Assembly: GCA_013286145.1 (NCBI GenBank)
Contig: JABDGH010000015.1
Coordinates: 1,574-51,339, forward strand
Source of the DNA: Verrucomicrobiota bacterium
GTDB lineage: Bacteria; Verrucomicrobiota; Verrucomicrobiia; Methylacidiphilales; UBA1321
Length of the DNA: 49,766 bases
Direction: 5' to 3'
In this document: in pieces, positions 41,049 through 49,766 of the stretch
Numbering within the stretch: the stretch's first letter is position 1
Layout of the letters: every line of letters starts with the position of its first letter
Made by a program: the position numbers and the translations under genes
The notes under the pieces: generated by a model
Seen by the model: the letters and a program-made list of their open reading frames with translations, nothing else
Databases searched by the model: none
Told to the model about the DNA's origin: nothing

Positions 41049-43169
41049 TTAATGCTTCGGTTGCAAAAGCTTGGCTTTAACATCGTCTGATAAGGATGAT
41101 TTTTGCACGGCGGCGGCTGCACTGGCGGGATCAGTCTGCATCCATTTTTGCAAAAGATTGGTGACCTGCGCTTGCTGGGCTGTTGGATCAGTAATGGACG
41201 CGGCCCATTGCACAGCCCGATCAGGATCGGTGTTAAATACCTGGTTGCTGAAGGTTTTGGCCGCAGCATCGCGGGAAGATCCCGCAGGCAGTTGCGTTAG
41301 CCATGCGGTAGCCTGAACAGGGTCATTATTTGCCCAATTGTTGGCAATGCTGGAATAGGCGAGGTCTTTCTGTGGGCTATCAGAAAGAGTGGCTACCCAT
41401 TGCGCAGCAGCGGCTGGATCGTTTTGGGACCATTGTTTAACAATACTTGTGGCGGCTTGAGCTTTGCCTGCCTCTTCTGGTAATTGATCTGCCCATTTAA
41501 TGGCCTCGGTTGGATTTTCGGAGGTCAATTGGGTAGCCACAGCATTGATGAGCTTCGCTTGACCTTCACTCGGCGGCATAGCTAGAGCGTAAGCTGCAGC
41601 AGAAGTAGGATCATTGCTTACCCAATCGTTAGCAATCCCACCTATTACCTGATTTTTAGTAGCGTCGTCAGGGAGTTTTTTTAACCAGTCGGCTGCAGTT
41701 ACGGGATTTTGCTCGAACATTGTGGAGGCTACTCTCTGGATAACACTATTTCGCGCGCTGCCGAGCGGCAACGATTCTCCGTAGGCAAGGGCTGCCTGCG
41801 GATCACTATAGCTCCATTGATAAATGATTGATTGTTGGGCATTGTCCCTTGCCTTGCCCAAGGGCATCTTATTGATCAAATCCAAAGTGGAATTGATATC
41901 CACATTGGCTAATTGAGCGATGACATTACCGATAAGATTGTTTTTAAGGGGACCCTCCGGCAGTGCCTCGACATACGCCTCTGCTGCCTTAGGATCATTT
42001 TGAGCCCATTTTGAAACGACTTCCTGCATGGCTGTATCTTTCTCCCGGGAAGGAGGAAGATCCTTAGCCAGAGCCAAGGCGGATCGAGCATCTCCAATGG
42101 CCGATTGAAATCTAGCGGTATCAAGCAGAAAGCTCTTTAGTTCGTTACGAGGAACATCCTGGATTAACGCCAAAGCTGCCGAAGTATCTGTTTGTGCCAG
42201 TATTGCAGCGACTCCCTCCAAGGTAGAATTCTTCACTTGAGAAGGTGGTAATTTTTGCGCCCAAACAGCAGCAGCCTGAGGATCAGTTAACGCCCATTGA
42301 ACAGTAACCATTGTCTGCGCTGTATCATGTATCTTACCCAGTGGCAGTTGACTTAGCCATTTCAACGCTGCTTGCGGGCTTTTTTGAGTCAGGCTAACGA
42401 CCATTCCTTCAATAGCTTGCGTACGCTGGACTTCATTGGAAAGTTGAAGAAGTGCCTGCGTTGCTTCATCGGGATCTTTTTGAGCCCATTTGGTAAAAAT
42501 GATATAGGCACCAGCAGTAGTACCATTCTTGATGTTTTGGGCCAGTTGGAGGGCTTTAGCTGGATTTTGTTTAGCAAATTCCTTCGCAATAGTCATTAAG
42601 GCCGTATCGCGCTGCGGCCCCACCGGTAATTGCTGCGCTTGACTAATAGCATTTTCTGGATCGCGTTCGGCCAAGACAGCATAGACAAGCTCAGTCATTT
42701 TACTTGATTTTCCAAGATCAGCGCGAGGATCATTACTCTTTTTTTGCGACCAAGCCAACGCACCCTGAGGATCAACTTCTGCCCATCTTGTCATCAAAAT
42801 CGATAGTATGCCGGATGTCTGTTGTACATCATGCAATGATTCAATCTGATGGATAGCCTCTGGAATCTGTTCTGGATTTAGACCATCAACATAAGCTATT
42901 TTATCTTTAAGCTGGCGATAGGAACTAGCTTCAGGGCTCTCTATGATAGAGGACAGGGTTGGAGTTTGGGTCATCAACGGTGTCGGAACCGATGTTTCCT
43001 GTCCTTGCGTTTTATTTTGTGTATCGTTGGCTTTGTTGAGGGAATGTGAATTGCTGACGGCAGACTCGGAAAACGTTCCCGTGTGCCAGACTTTGGGAGC
43101 GAAATAACTGCCTGCGGCAAGTCCCAACCCAAGACCTACGACCAGCATCAGAATGCCTGAAAATTTCAT
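41049..43169 (-). CDS. Exported/anchored alpha-solenoid protein with about 18 DPxxAxxW repeats
   Basis: About 706 residues from ATG 43169 (MKFSGILMLVVGLGLGLAAG); an ATG seven codons earlier (43190) is possible. One N-terminal hydrophobic segment, a Ser/Thr/Asn-rich spacer to about residue 95, then some 18 helical repeats of about 31-33 residues to the C-terminus. A consensus unit reads W(A/S)xxDPxxAxxWaxxLPxGxxRDxAxxxI; examples are WALTDPQAAAVWAQKLP, WSYSDPQAALAYGESLP and WSQNDPAAAAQWVATL. No catalytic domain is seen. It resembles TPR or HEAT-type solenoids used for protein binding; here it should project into the periplasm. It converges with the ppk1 frame, whose stop is 12 bases away. Confidence 0.8.
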   Translation of the reverse strand: MKFSGILMLVVGLGLGLAAGSYFAPKVWHTGTFSESAVSNSHSLNKANDTQNKTQGQETSVPTPLMTQTPTLSSIIESPEASSYRQLKDKIAYVDGLNPEQIPEAIHQIESLHDVQQTSGILSILMTRWAEVDPQGALAWSQKKSNDPRADLGKSSKMTELVYAVLAERDPENAISQAQQLPVGPQRDTALMTIAKEFAKQNPAKALQLAQNIKNGTTAGAYIIFTKWAQKDPDEATQALLQLSNEVQRTQAIEGMVVSLTQKSPQAALKWLSQLPLGKIHDTAQTMVTVQWALTDPQAAAVWAQKLPPSQVKNSTLEGVAAILAQTDTSAALALIQDVPRNELKSFLLDTARFQSAIGDARSALALAKDLPPSREKDTAMQEVVSKWAQNDPKAAEAYVEALPEGPLKNNLIGNVIAQLANVDINSTLDLINKMPLGKARDNAQQSIIYQWSYSDPQAALAYGESLPLGSARNSVIQRVASTMFEQNPVTAADWLKKLPDDATKNQVIGGIANDWVSNDPTSAAAYALAMPPSEGQAKLINAVATQLTSENPTEAIKWADQLPEEAGKAQAATSIVKQWSQNDPAAAAQWVATLSDSPQKDLAYSSIANNWANNDPVQATAWLTQLPAGSSRDAAAKTFSNQVFNTDPDRAVQWAASITDPTAQQAQVTNLLQKWMQTDPASAAAAVQKSSLSDDVKAKLLQPKH

Positions 43170-43240
43170 GCGAAGCTTCCCGTTACACAACGAAGCATAA
43201 CATACCCTGCAGTTTTACTGTAGAGATTCTTGATTCATGC

Positions 43241-43789
43241 CTATTGGGGAAACCGGCGACCATACTTAAGATTGAAATAATCTGCCTCGGAAAGTGGCTC
43301 GTAAAGGCGCCCCATATACCCCCCGATGTATCCTTCGAGGATAACAAATTCTCCGTTCGGTTTTTCAACGAGTGGATAAAGAGGGCCTTTTGAGTGAGCG
43401 ATCCACCAAGCTCCAAAGGACTTTATCTCTTCGTTAGGCTGATATGAAGGAGGTACTTTGAAGAAAAACCGATTGAGAACATAGATTTTAGACCACGTAC
43501 CAAAGAACTTAGCTGTTTTATTATTGACCGAAAGCAACCGCGTGATGATTGCCTTTAATTCTGGAGTGCTTAAATGTTTTGTCTCTTCGATTGCTTGAAC
43601 CAATTGCTGACCCTGGCTCTCTACTTTCATTCCGGACCAAGAAGGAGCGTGATCTATATGATGAAAAATTTCATCTAATTTCACCTCATCTGCACAGCTA
43701 TTCTGAAAAGGGAAAAAAATCACTGCGCTTTGAATTGCAAAAAGCAAAGCCCCTTTCCAAAGGCAACCAGTAGTCATCCTCCATGCCAT
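43241..43789 (-). CDS. Small exported protein of unknown function
   Basis: This 182-residue protein has a signal peptide (hydrophobic 11-27, cleavage near NSCADE). The mature region is mixed helix and strand with several aromatic-rich segments (SFGAWWIAHSKGPLYPL, FVILEGYIGGYMGRLYEPLS). I do not recognise the family. It lies 71 bases upstream of the solenoid gene on the same strand and may be transcribed with it. No good ribosome-binding site is visible for either Met1 or Met5. Confidence 0.65.
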   Translation of the reverse strand: MAWRMTTGCLWKGALLFAIQSAVIFFPFQNSCADEVKLDEIFHHIDHAPSWSGMKVESQGQQLVQAIEETKHLSTPELKAIITRLLSVNNKTAKFFGTWSKIYVLNRFFFKVPPSYQPNEEIKSFGAWWIAHSKGPLYPLVEKPNGEFVILEGYIGGYMGRLYEPLSEADYFNLKYGRRFPQ

Positions 43790-43944
43790 AAATCACTTTT
43801 ATTGCATGTACCTACGATTGCACCCAAAAAATTATTCAAGTAATGAAAATTTTTATCTAACTAATTAGGAGCCTCTAGACAAATGAAGTATGTATGCTTA
43901 ATTTAAGTAAAGTTGTTCTCGGTAACCCATAACCAAAGGAACAA

Positions 43945-44124
43945 ATGAAGATAGGTCCCTGGCACTCCAAGAAGCGTGGTGAAACATTTCACCATGATAA
44001 TACCAAATGCTCGGAGGGGAGTCACATCGAGTCTTATTACCTGATGCAAGGTAACGGCAATCGGCCTCTATGTCCCCATTGCGCTCGTATCGACGCAGAG
44101 AGTAAATTGGCTTCGATTCCCTAA
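43945..44124 (+). CDS. 59-residue cysteine-rich protein, zinc-ribbon-like
   Basis: A short frame from ATG 43945 with AAAGGA four bases upstream as ribosome-binding site. The protein starts MKIGPWHSKKRGETFHHDNT. Cys22 (with nearby His16/His17) and the later PLCPHC (Cys43, Cys46) form a plausible four-ligand zinc site; the segment NGNRPLCPHCAR is the strongest zinc-ribbon indicator. Codon use is protein-like and a strong hairpin follows (44160-44187). An overlapping 93-residue minus-strand frame has no such support. No function can be given. Confidence 0.6.
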   Translation: MKIGPWHSKKRGETFHHDNTKCSEGSHIESYYLMQGNGNRPLCPHCARIDAESKLASIP

Positions 44125-44159
44125 TGCCTCGCTTTCGCTGGCAAGGCTTTAGGATGGTT

Positions 44160-44187
44160 CGGAAGCAGTATTTAAGCACTGCTTCCG
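44160..44187 (+). terminator. Hairpin downstream of the 59-residue protein
   Basis: CGGAAGCAGT and ACTGCTTCCG form a perfect 10-base stem around an 8-base loop; a CTTCCTTT stretch follows 5 bases later. Terminator-like, although the T-run is short. The rest of 44125-44342 shows nothing recognisable apart from thrC upstream sequence. Confidence 0.55.
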
Positions 44188-44342
44188 TGAGGCTTCCTTT
44201 GTAGCTGGTTGATCAATCGGCTCGACTGTCGTCGCGTCGCGGATAATGGAGAGGTCATCCGCTCCAAATAATTTGTGTGGAGCCGAAAGCGAATCGGACT
44301 ATTCTTGCGCGCTCCTTTTATCTCTTTAACCTACCTCTTTCC

Positions 44343-45425
44343 ATGATGCACCGAAAAACTCTTTCCGCCTGGCCGGGTGTCCTTGAGCACTACCGCGCCC
44401 ACATGAACTGGATTCCGGAAGGCGCCAAAATCGTGACCTTGCAGGAAGGCAACACCCCGCTCATTCCCGCGCCGCGTTTTGCTGAGCAGGCGGGTGGCGG
44501 TTTTGATCTTTTCCTGAAATACGAAGCCGTTAATCCCACCGCTTCCTTCAAGGATCGTGGCATGACCGCCGCCATGACGCAGGCGTTGGCCCGCGGAGCC
44601 AAACTTGTTATTTGTGCCAGCACCGGGAACACCTCGGCCTCAGCCGCCGCTTATGCGGGACGCGCAGGACTTCGTTGCGCGGTGCTCCTGCCCCACGGCA
44701 AGATCGCCTTGGGCAAACTGGCCCAAGCCCGAATGTATGGCGCGGAGATGATCGCCCTGCGCGGTAATTTCGATGATGCCCTGCGCGTCGTGCGCGAATT
44801 GGGCACTCGTCCCGGAGTCGAGGTCGTCAATTCGATCAATCCGGTTCGCATCGAGGGACAGAAAACGGCTGCCTTTGAAATTTGTGATATTCTGGGGCGC
44901 GCGCCCGATTTTCATTTTCTGCCGGTCGGCAACGCTGGAAACATCACGGCCTACTGGCGCGGTTTCAAGGAATACCATCAGCAGGGAATGATTTCGGCCC
45001 TGCCACACATGTGCGGATTTCAGGCCGCGGGTGCCGCACCGATTGTCGAGGGTCATCCCATCGCCGATCCGCAAACGATTGCCACCGCCATTCGCATCGG
45101 TAATCCCGCCAGTTGGGAAGGCGCAACCACCGCCGTCTCGGAATCTCACGGATTAATCGAAAGCGTAACGGACACTGAAATCCTTGCCGCTTATTCCATG
45201 ATTGCCCGGCTCGAAGGTTTGTTTGTTGAACCAGCCTGTGCTGCGCCGCTGGCCGGACTGCTCCGGAAAGGTCGGCAAGGACTCATTCCCAAGGGAAGCA
45301 TCGTCACGGTGACTCTCACGGGTCATGGACTCAAGGATCCCGATACCGCCATGGATCAAAATAAAGTCGAGGCGCAGGTCGTGGAACCAAATGTTGATGC
45401 CGTTCTTACGGCGTTGGCGGACTAG
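44343..45425 (+). CDS. thrC: Threonine synthase
   Basis: About 360 residues from ATG 44343; a GTG at 44277 would add 22 atypical residues. This PLP enzyme converts O-phosphohomoserine to threonine. The PLP lysine is in [12 protein letters not shown]; the phosphate-binding [13 protein letters not shown], the glycine-rich [13 protein letters not shown], and [14 protein letters not shown] confirm fold type II, of the short ThrC class. A clear Shine-Dalgarno is lacking. The next gene, 62 bases on, is a sensor kinase unrelated in function. Confidence 0.95.
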   Translation: MMHRKTLSAWPGVLEHYRAHMNWIPEGAKIVTLQEGNTPLIPAPRFAEQAGGGFDLFLKYEAVNPTASFKDRGMTAAMTQALARGAKLVICASTGNTSASAAAYAGRAGLRCAVLLPHGKIALGKLAQARMYGAEMIALRGNFDDALRVVRELGTRPGVEVVNSINPVRIEGQKTAAFEICDILGRAPDFHFLPVGNAGNITAYWRGFKEYHQQGMISALPHMCGFQAAGAAPIVEGHPIADPQTIATAIRIGNPASWEGATTAVSESHGLIESVTDTEILAAYSMIARLEGLFVEPACAAPLAGLLRKGRQGLIPKGSIVTVTLTGHGLKDPDTAMDQNKVEAQVVEPNVDAVLTALAD

Positions 45426-45487
45426 CTTCGTCATCTTCCATAAATAAATAGACCTGTGGCACATGGGGTGCTCATTATGGTGGGAGT

Positions 45488-47140
45488 ATGGACTCCAATC
45501 CTGTTGCCATTGCGATACGAGAAGTCCTGACAGCCATTCGTCAGCGTAAACGCGTCGACGAAATTCTGGAGATGGTGCTGACCTATTCCTCCGACCTGGC
45601 TAATGCCGTTCATGGTTCCATTGTCACGGTCGATCATAGCTCCCAAAAACTAATCATCACCTCCACCCGGGGCGAGGATTGGACGCTGGAAAAACAGATG
45701 AGCCAGTTGAGCGTGGGCCAAGGCCTGACCGGACATGTCGCGATATCAGCCAAACCCTATTTATGCAATGACACGGCAACCGATCCCCTCTACTACCCGC
45801 TTTTTCAGAATGTTCATTCCGAATTGGTCGTTCCCATTATTGTCGAAAATAAGGTATGGGGGGTGATCAATCTCGATGGATTGAAATCTCATGCTTTCGA
45901 TGAATCGACGCTTTCCACCGTCGCATTGCTGGCCGAGTTGGCCGCCTTCGCCATCAAGCTGCGCATTGATTTAACGGAGCAGGAACGATTGCAACGGCAT
46001 CTGATCCAATCCGAAAAACTCGCATCGCTGGGCGAAACCATCGCGGGTATCGCCCACGAAATCAACAACCCACTAACCTCCATTCTCAGCCATGCCACCC
46101 TGCTCACGCTGCAACGTGGCGGTCCGGCAGATGAAGCTTCCATCAACGCCATCGTCATGGAATCCAAGCGCACGGCGGACTTGGTGAAAAACCTTCTCGC
46201 CTTCAGCCGCAAGGAATCCAAGCAGCGCGAAGTCGTCGGCATTAACGAACTCATCAAGCAAGCCGTCAACCTCAAGCGTTACCAGCTTCGCGTGAACAAC
46301 ATCCAGTTGATCTGCGAACCGTGCGAGGTCTCCTATCCGGTGCAGGTCTCCGCACAACAAATGCAGCAAGTGCTGCTCAATCTGCTTAACAATGCGGAAC
46401 AGGCCATCACAAAAATCAGCCAGTCCGCCAATCGTTCCGGCACGATCAAAGTCGAAGCAGGGCGCATCGGAGAAAAGGTTTTCGTGACCGTGACCGATAA
46501 CGGAAACGGAATTCCCGCGCACATCATGCCTTACATCTTCGATCCCTTTTTTACGACCAAGAATCTTGGGGAAGGCACCGGGTTGGGTCTTTCCATCGCC
46601 CACACATTGATCGAAAATCATGGAGGAACAATTTCCGCCAAAAGCGAGCCGGGGCACACCATCTTCACCATCGAACTTCCCCTCGCCCTCAACCCGAATA
46701 ACGCATCCAACCTTAAAGAATCCCGTCCATTGCCACCACCTGCGGCGTATCGCGCCAAGCGATTGGGTCGTGTGCTTGTGGTGGACGACGAGACCTCCAT
46801 TGTCGATGCCATCAGCGAGTTTCTCGAACTTCAGAATGTCACCGCAGACAAGGCCAATGACGGTTATTACGCGCTCGATCTGCTCTCCCAAAATCGTTAC
46901 GACGCGATCATCAGCGACATTCGCATGCCCGGGCTGGATGGCCCCCAGCTTTATGAAAAGGCTTCAGCCCTCGATCCAGCTTACCGCAATCGGTTTCTCT
47001 TTATGAGCGGGGATCTGGTTCGTGAAAGTACGCAGTTATTTGTCTCTTCGCTTTCCTGCGCCTGCCTGGCCAAACCTTTCTCCCTGGGAGTGCTTTACCA
47101 ACATCTCGAGCCCCACCTGGATCAATTTTCAACGCGCTAA
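45488..47140 (+). CDS. GAF-domain hybrid sensor histidine kinase with receiver domain
   Basis: This 550-residue cytoplasmic protein has no membrane helix. A GAF domain spans about 15-165 (VDHSSQKLIITSTRGEDWTL, GHVAISAKPYLCNDTATDP, VPIIVENKVWGVINLD). The dimerisation/phosphoacceptor helix has His190 in GIAHEINNPLTS, then the ATPase domain with LLNNAEQAI, DNGNGIPAHI and GEGTGLGLSIAHTLIENHGG. A C-terminal receiver domain from about 420 carries the phosphorylation site Asp477 in IISDIRMPG. The GAF should sense a small ligand or redox/light cue through a bound cofactor, which cannot be told. The receiver has no DNA-binding output, so the signal passes to an unknown partner or acts as a sink. Confidence 0.95.
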   Translation: MDSNPVAIAIREVLTAIRQRKRVDEILEMVLTYSSDLANAVHGSIVTVDHSSQKLIITSTRGEDWTLEKQMSQLSVGQGLTGHVAISAKPYLCNDTATDPLYYPLFQNVHSELVVPIIVENKVWGVINLDGLKSHAFDESTLSTVALLAELAAFAIKLRIDLTEQERLQRHLIQSEKLASLGETIAGIAHEINNPLTSILSHATLLTLQRGGPADEASINAIVMESKRTADLVKNLLAFSRKESKQREVVGINELIKQAVNLKRYQLRVNNIQLICEPCEVSYPVQVSAQQMQQVLLNLLNNAEQAITKISQSANRSGTIKVEAGRIGEKVFVTVTDNGNGIPAHIMPYIFDPFFTTKNLGEGTGLGLSIAHTLIENHGGTISAKSEPGHTIFTIELPLALNPNNASNLKESRPLPPPAAYRAKRLGRVLVVDDETSIVDAISEFLELQNVTADKANDGYYALDLLSQNRYDAIISDIRMPGLDGPQLYEKASALDPAYRNRFLFMSGDLVRESTQLFVSSLSCACLAKPFSLGVLYQHLEPHLDQFSTR

Positions 47141-47157
47141 AAAAGCGCAGTCTCTAA

Positions 47158-49500
47158 TTATTTAGTCGGAGTGGGCACAGTCTGCACCAGCTTGGAACTT
47201 ACGTCCCGAAGCATCTGGTCGTAGTCGCACATGATATTCACCGCTTCATCCAACTGGGGATCAACCTTGAGGCTGGCCAGCGAAGCATCCAAATCGTCCT
47301 CTGAATCGTTATCGGAAGCGATTTTGGGCTTCTTTTTATCCTGGGGCGGCGCGGGAGGGAGATTTTGATCCACCATGTCGAGAGTCAATTCGAGCACGGG
47401 ATCCCGGCCGCTTTTTCGAGCTTCGAGATCCTTTTTACGCTGGGCGTTAAGCGTCTTCAGGTCATCCGTCTGCTTCTGCCGAACAGCCATGTTTAGCGAT
47501 ACCGTGGGATCGGTTACCTTCTTCTTGTAGTAATCGACGTCATGCCGAACGTAGGCAAAGTCGGGTGAAGCCGCAACGCGGGCGATGGAATTAGTCCGCA
47601 GCGCCGGCAGATATGGGGCAGCCAGATTGAGGTATTCGAAATTGGCCGGAGATACCGTATCGTACGGCAGATAATAAGGGAGAGTCGTTTCCCCAAGTTC
47701 GAGCGCATCGAGAACGGATGGCAAAACGATATCAGGCACCACACCTTTTTGTTGAGTGGATCCACCAGCCACGCGATAAAATTTTTGGATGGTCATTTTT
47801 AATCCGCCCGGATCACCGAAGAAACCGATCGGCTTTCTTTCATCCAGTGAGATCAGCGTCTGAACCGTGCCTTTACCATGCGTGCTCTGATCGCCGACAA
47901 TGATGGCCCGGCCATAATCCTGAAGAGCGCCCGCGACGATTTCCGTCGCCGATGCGCTCGCCTTGTTGACCATGACCATGAGAGGCCCGTTATAAATCTG
48001 AGACGCTCCCTCGGTATCCAGGTGATTGACGATCCCGTCGGAACGCCGAATTTGCACCACGGGCTCGTGTTTGACAAAAAGTCCGGTCAGATCCACGGCC
48101 TGCTCGAGAAGACCACCGCCATTGCTGCGGACATCGAGAATGATTCCGGCGACCCGTTCTTTTTTCAACCGTTGAATCAACTTGGCGACATCCGTGGAAG
48201 CGGAGAAATGCTTTTCAAGGTTGTCATAAAAATCGTGCAACTCAATGACACCGATTTTCTCCGTCTGTCCGCCCGCTATCGGATGCTGGATAATGCGGGC
48301 CTTGGCGAGACTGTCCTTGATGCTGACCTCATCGCGCTTGATGACGATGTCTTTATGCAGGGCATCATCGGCCGATCCGGCGGGTAAAACGACCAGATGC
48401 ACTATGCTCCCCTTCGGGCCGCGAATTTTATCGACGACATGATTCAAATTCATGTTGACCACATCAACAGGCTCCTTGGTCCCCTCCCCAACTGCGACAA
48501 TGCGATCTCCCGGTTGCAGGCGCTTGTTTAAATCAGCAGGCCCGCCAGCAATGACCTCCTCGATGGTGGCGTACCCATCGTCCGACCTGAGAACCGCGCC
48601 GATTCCGGTGACGGAATGATTGATGGCTCCAATGGTGAAATTCTGAAATTCGTCGGGGTCGTAGTAATCCGAATGCGGATCGTAAGCATGGGTAAGCGCA
48701 CTCAGATACGCTTCCAGCACGTCCATCTCTTCCATTTCCTGTCCAGTGCGAAGAAGGGAATCGTAACGCTTGGTAAGCCGCTTGATGGTAACAGCGGGGG
48801 CTTTCTTATCGAGAAGACCATTCAAGAGATCAGATTTGACCTGGCCCTGCCAAAAGGTTTGCGAGGCCGCAGCATCCGGCAACCAGTGCGATTTATCGGT
48901 ATGCGCCGTGAAGGATTCATCCTTGGTGAAATCGTATTTTGCCTGAAGCAGGCTTTTTACCTGGGCGACATTCTCGCTAACCCGCTGCATGTAGCGTTGA
49001 AAAATTTCAAAGGCAGGCGCAACCGCCGCCTCTTCGCTCTCGCCATGAAGGAGGCGTTCTCCCAAATCGCCCCCATACTTGGCGGTAAAATCATCCACAT
49101 CGCTCTGCAAAAAGAAGAGGTGGTTGGGGTCAAGCGCCAGAAAGTAGTTGCTCAACCAGCGTTGCGACATTTCGGGGTCGATCTGTTTTCCCAGGTAATG
49201 CCCTCGTTCCAGCAAATCAGCGACAATGTGGCTGATTTCGTAATCACGCTCCGCATTAACGGTCATCGGCTTGATCGGCTTCCGCTTTGGGTCGGGCTTG
49301 GTATCAGACTCTGTCGTATCTACCGGAGCTTTGATCTTCCCTAAATCGGGCTGATTATCCCCGGGGGCGGAAGGTGGAACGACCTGCTTAAGCGGAGCCT
49401 GATTCGTTTCATCAGCCCAACTGGAAAATGCAAAAGTTAAAAATAGGGCCACCAAAAGCAGGGCGTGGAGGCCGTTGGGTTTTTTGGATCTGGGTATCAT
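47158..49500 (-). CDS. prc: Tail-specific (carboxy-terminal processing) protease, S41 family
   Basis: This 780-residue protein has a signal peptide (hydrophobic 12-27, cleavage near SSWADE). Its layout matches Prc/Tsp: an N-terminal helical domain (to about 270), a PDZ domain near 290-370 (GIGAVLRSDDGYATIEEVI, GGPADLNKRLQPGDRIVAVG), the S41 catalytic domain to about 590, and a C-terminal DUF3340-like helical domain. The catalytic serine is Ser517 in NKASASATEIV, the lysine in HGKGTVQ (about 543), and QDYGR matches the conserved Asp. It cleaves unstructured C-termini of periplasmic proteins, including peptidoglycan hydrolases in known cases. It converges with the sensor kinase and lies 8 bases from serS. 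Confidence 0.95.
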   Translation of the reverse strand: MIPRSKKPNGLHALLLVALFLTFAFSSWADETNQAPLKQVVPPSAPGDNQPDLGKIKAPVDTTESDTKPDPKRKPIKPMTVNAERDYEISHIVADLLERGHYLGKQIDPEMSQRWLSNYFLALDPNHLFFLQSDVDDFTAKYGGDLGERLLHGESEEAAVAPAFEIFQRYMQRVSENVAQVKSLLQAKYDFTKDESFTAHTDKSHWLPDAAASQTFWQGQVKSDLLNGLLDKKAPAVTIKRLTKRYDSLLRTGQEMEEMDVLEAYLSALTHAYDPHSDYYDPDEFQNFTIGAINHSVTGIGAVLRSDDGYATIEEVIAGGPADLNKRLQPGDRIVAVGEGTKEPVDVVNMNLNHVVDKIRGPKGSIVHLVVLPAGSADDALHKDIVIKRDEVSIKDSLAKARIIQHPIAGGQTEKIGVIELHDFYDNLEKHFSASTDVAKLIQRLKKERVAGIILDVRSNGGGLLEQAVDLTGLFVKHEPVVQIRRSDGIVNHLDTEGASQIYNGPLMVMVNKASASATEIVAGALQDYGRAIIVGDQSTHGKGTVQTLISLDERKPIGFFGDPGGLKMTIQKFYRVAGGSTQQKGVVPDIVLPSVLDALELGETTLPYYLPYDTVSPANFEYLNLAAPYLPALRTNSIARVAASPDFAYVRHDVDYYKKKVTDPTVSLNMAVRQKQTDDLKTLNAQRKKDLEARKSGRDPVLELTLDMVDQNLPPAPPQDKKKPKIASDNDSEDDLDASLASLKVDPQLDEAVNIMCDYDQMLRDVSSKLVQTVPTPTK

Positions 49501-49506
49501 ATGATT

Positions 49507-49766
<260 letters not shown>

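Noticed and set aside
43898-44179. 93-residue minus-strand frame
   Set aside because: No ribosome-binding site and no domain character; the overlapping 59-residue plus-strand frame has a zinc-ribbon pattern, a ribosome-binding site and a downstream hairpin.
46073-46891. 272-residue minus-strand frame
   Set aside because: Antisense to the histidine kinase ATPase and receiver domains.

Overview
The window (about 49.8 kb, 51 full or partial genes by my count) looks like a chromosomal segment of a Gram-negative bacterium, most likely a Verrucomicrobiota member (Spartobacteria/Chthoniobacterales-like). That placement is an inference from gene style and not from a marker-gene search. The supporting signs are outer-membrane-type proteins ending in Phe, Flp pilins, an MglA-like GTPase with roadblock partners, a DUF4349 protein paired with an ECF sigma factor, an alpha-solenoid protein built from 'DPxxAxxW' repeats, many weak or absent Shine-Dalgarno sites, and intergenic palindromic repeats of types common in such genomes. 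No rRNA, tRNA, CRISPR array, prophage or insertion sequence with a transposase was seen.

Layout. 1-2.8 kb: an ECF sigma factor translationally coupled (ATGA overlap) to a membrane-anchored DUF4349 protein that runs off the left edge. 3.3-5.1 kb: small CPXCG protein, type III pantothenate kinase (coaX) and trpA. 5.4-6.9 kb: exported TPR protein. 6.9-13.5 kb: a tight minus-strand block (GH172-like DUF2961 protein, metG, CPBP protease, thiL, tsaE, tsaB, alr). 13.7-20.3 kb: LysR regulator divergent from yggS, a GNAT acetyltransferase, two envelope proteins, an orphan nuoA, and a YcgR/YcgQ-like permease pair. 20.3-23.4 kb: an outer-membrane protein, glmM and an FKBP isomerase.

23.5-29.4 kb is the most unusual part. 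Three Flp-type pilins (two almost identical, tandemly duplicated) lie downstream of a roadblock protein, an MglA-like GTPase and a 783-residue proline-rich protein that joins repeated 'LP' motifs, a helix-hairpin-helix and a second roadblock domain. A membrane-anchored DUF4388(PATAN)-FHA protein is divergently transcribed beside them. This looks like a GTPase/phosphopeptide signalling module linked to surface pili, but no Tad secretion genes are in the window.

29.5-32.1 kb: nrnA-like DHH phosphoesterase, truB and ribF (a standard translation/ribosome cluster). 32.1-33.2 kb: palindromic repeats, then an AT-rich cassette with a small gene broken by an in-frame amber codon. 33.2-37.7 kb: an exported unknown, then a lysS / MFS transporter / DUF374 acyltransferase operon. 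38.1-41.0 kb: one uninterrupted frame that joins a cobalamin/haem-binding-protein-like domain to a complete polyphosphate kinase. 41.0-44.1 kb: the 18-repeat solenoid, a small exported unknown, and a 59-residue cysteine protein. 44.3-49.8 kb: thrC, a GAF/histidine-kinase/receiver hybrid, a Prc/Tsp-type tail-specific protease, and the C-terminal end of serS.
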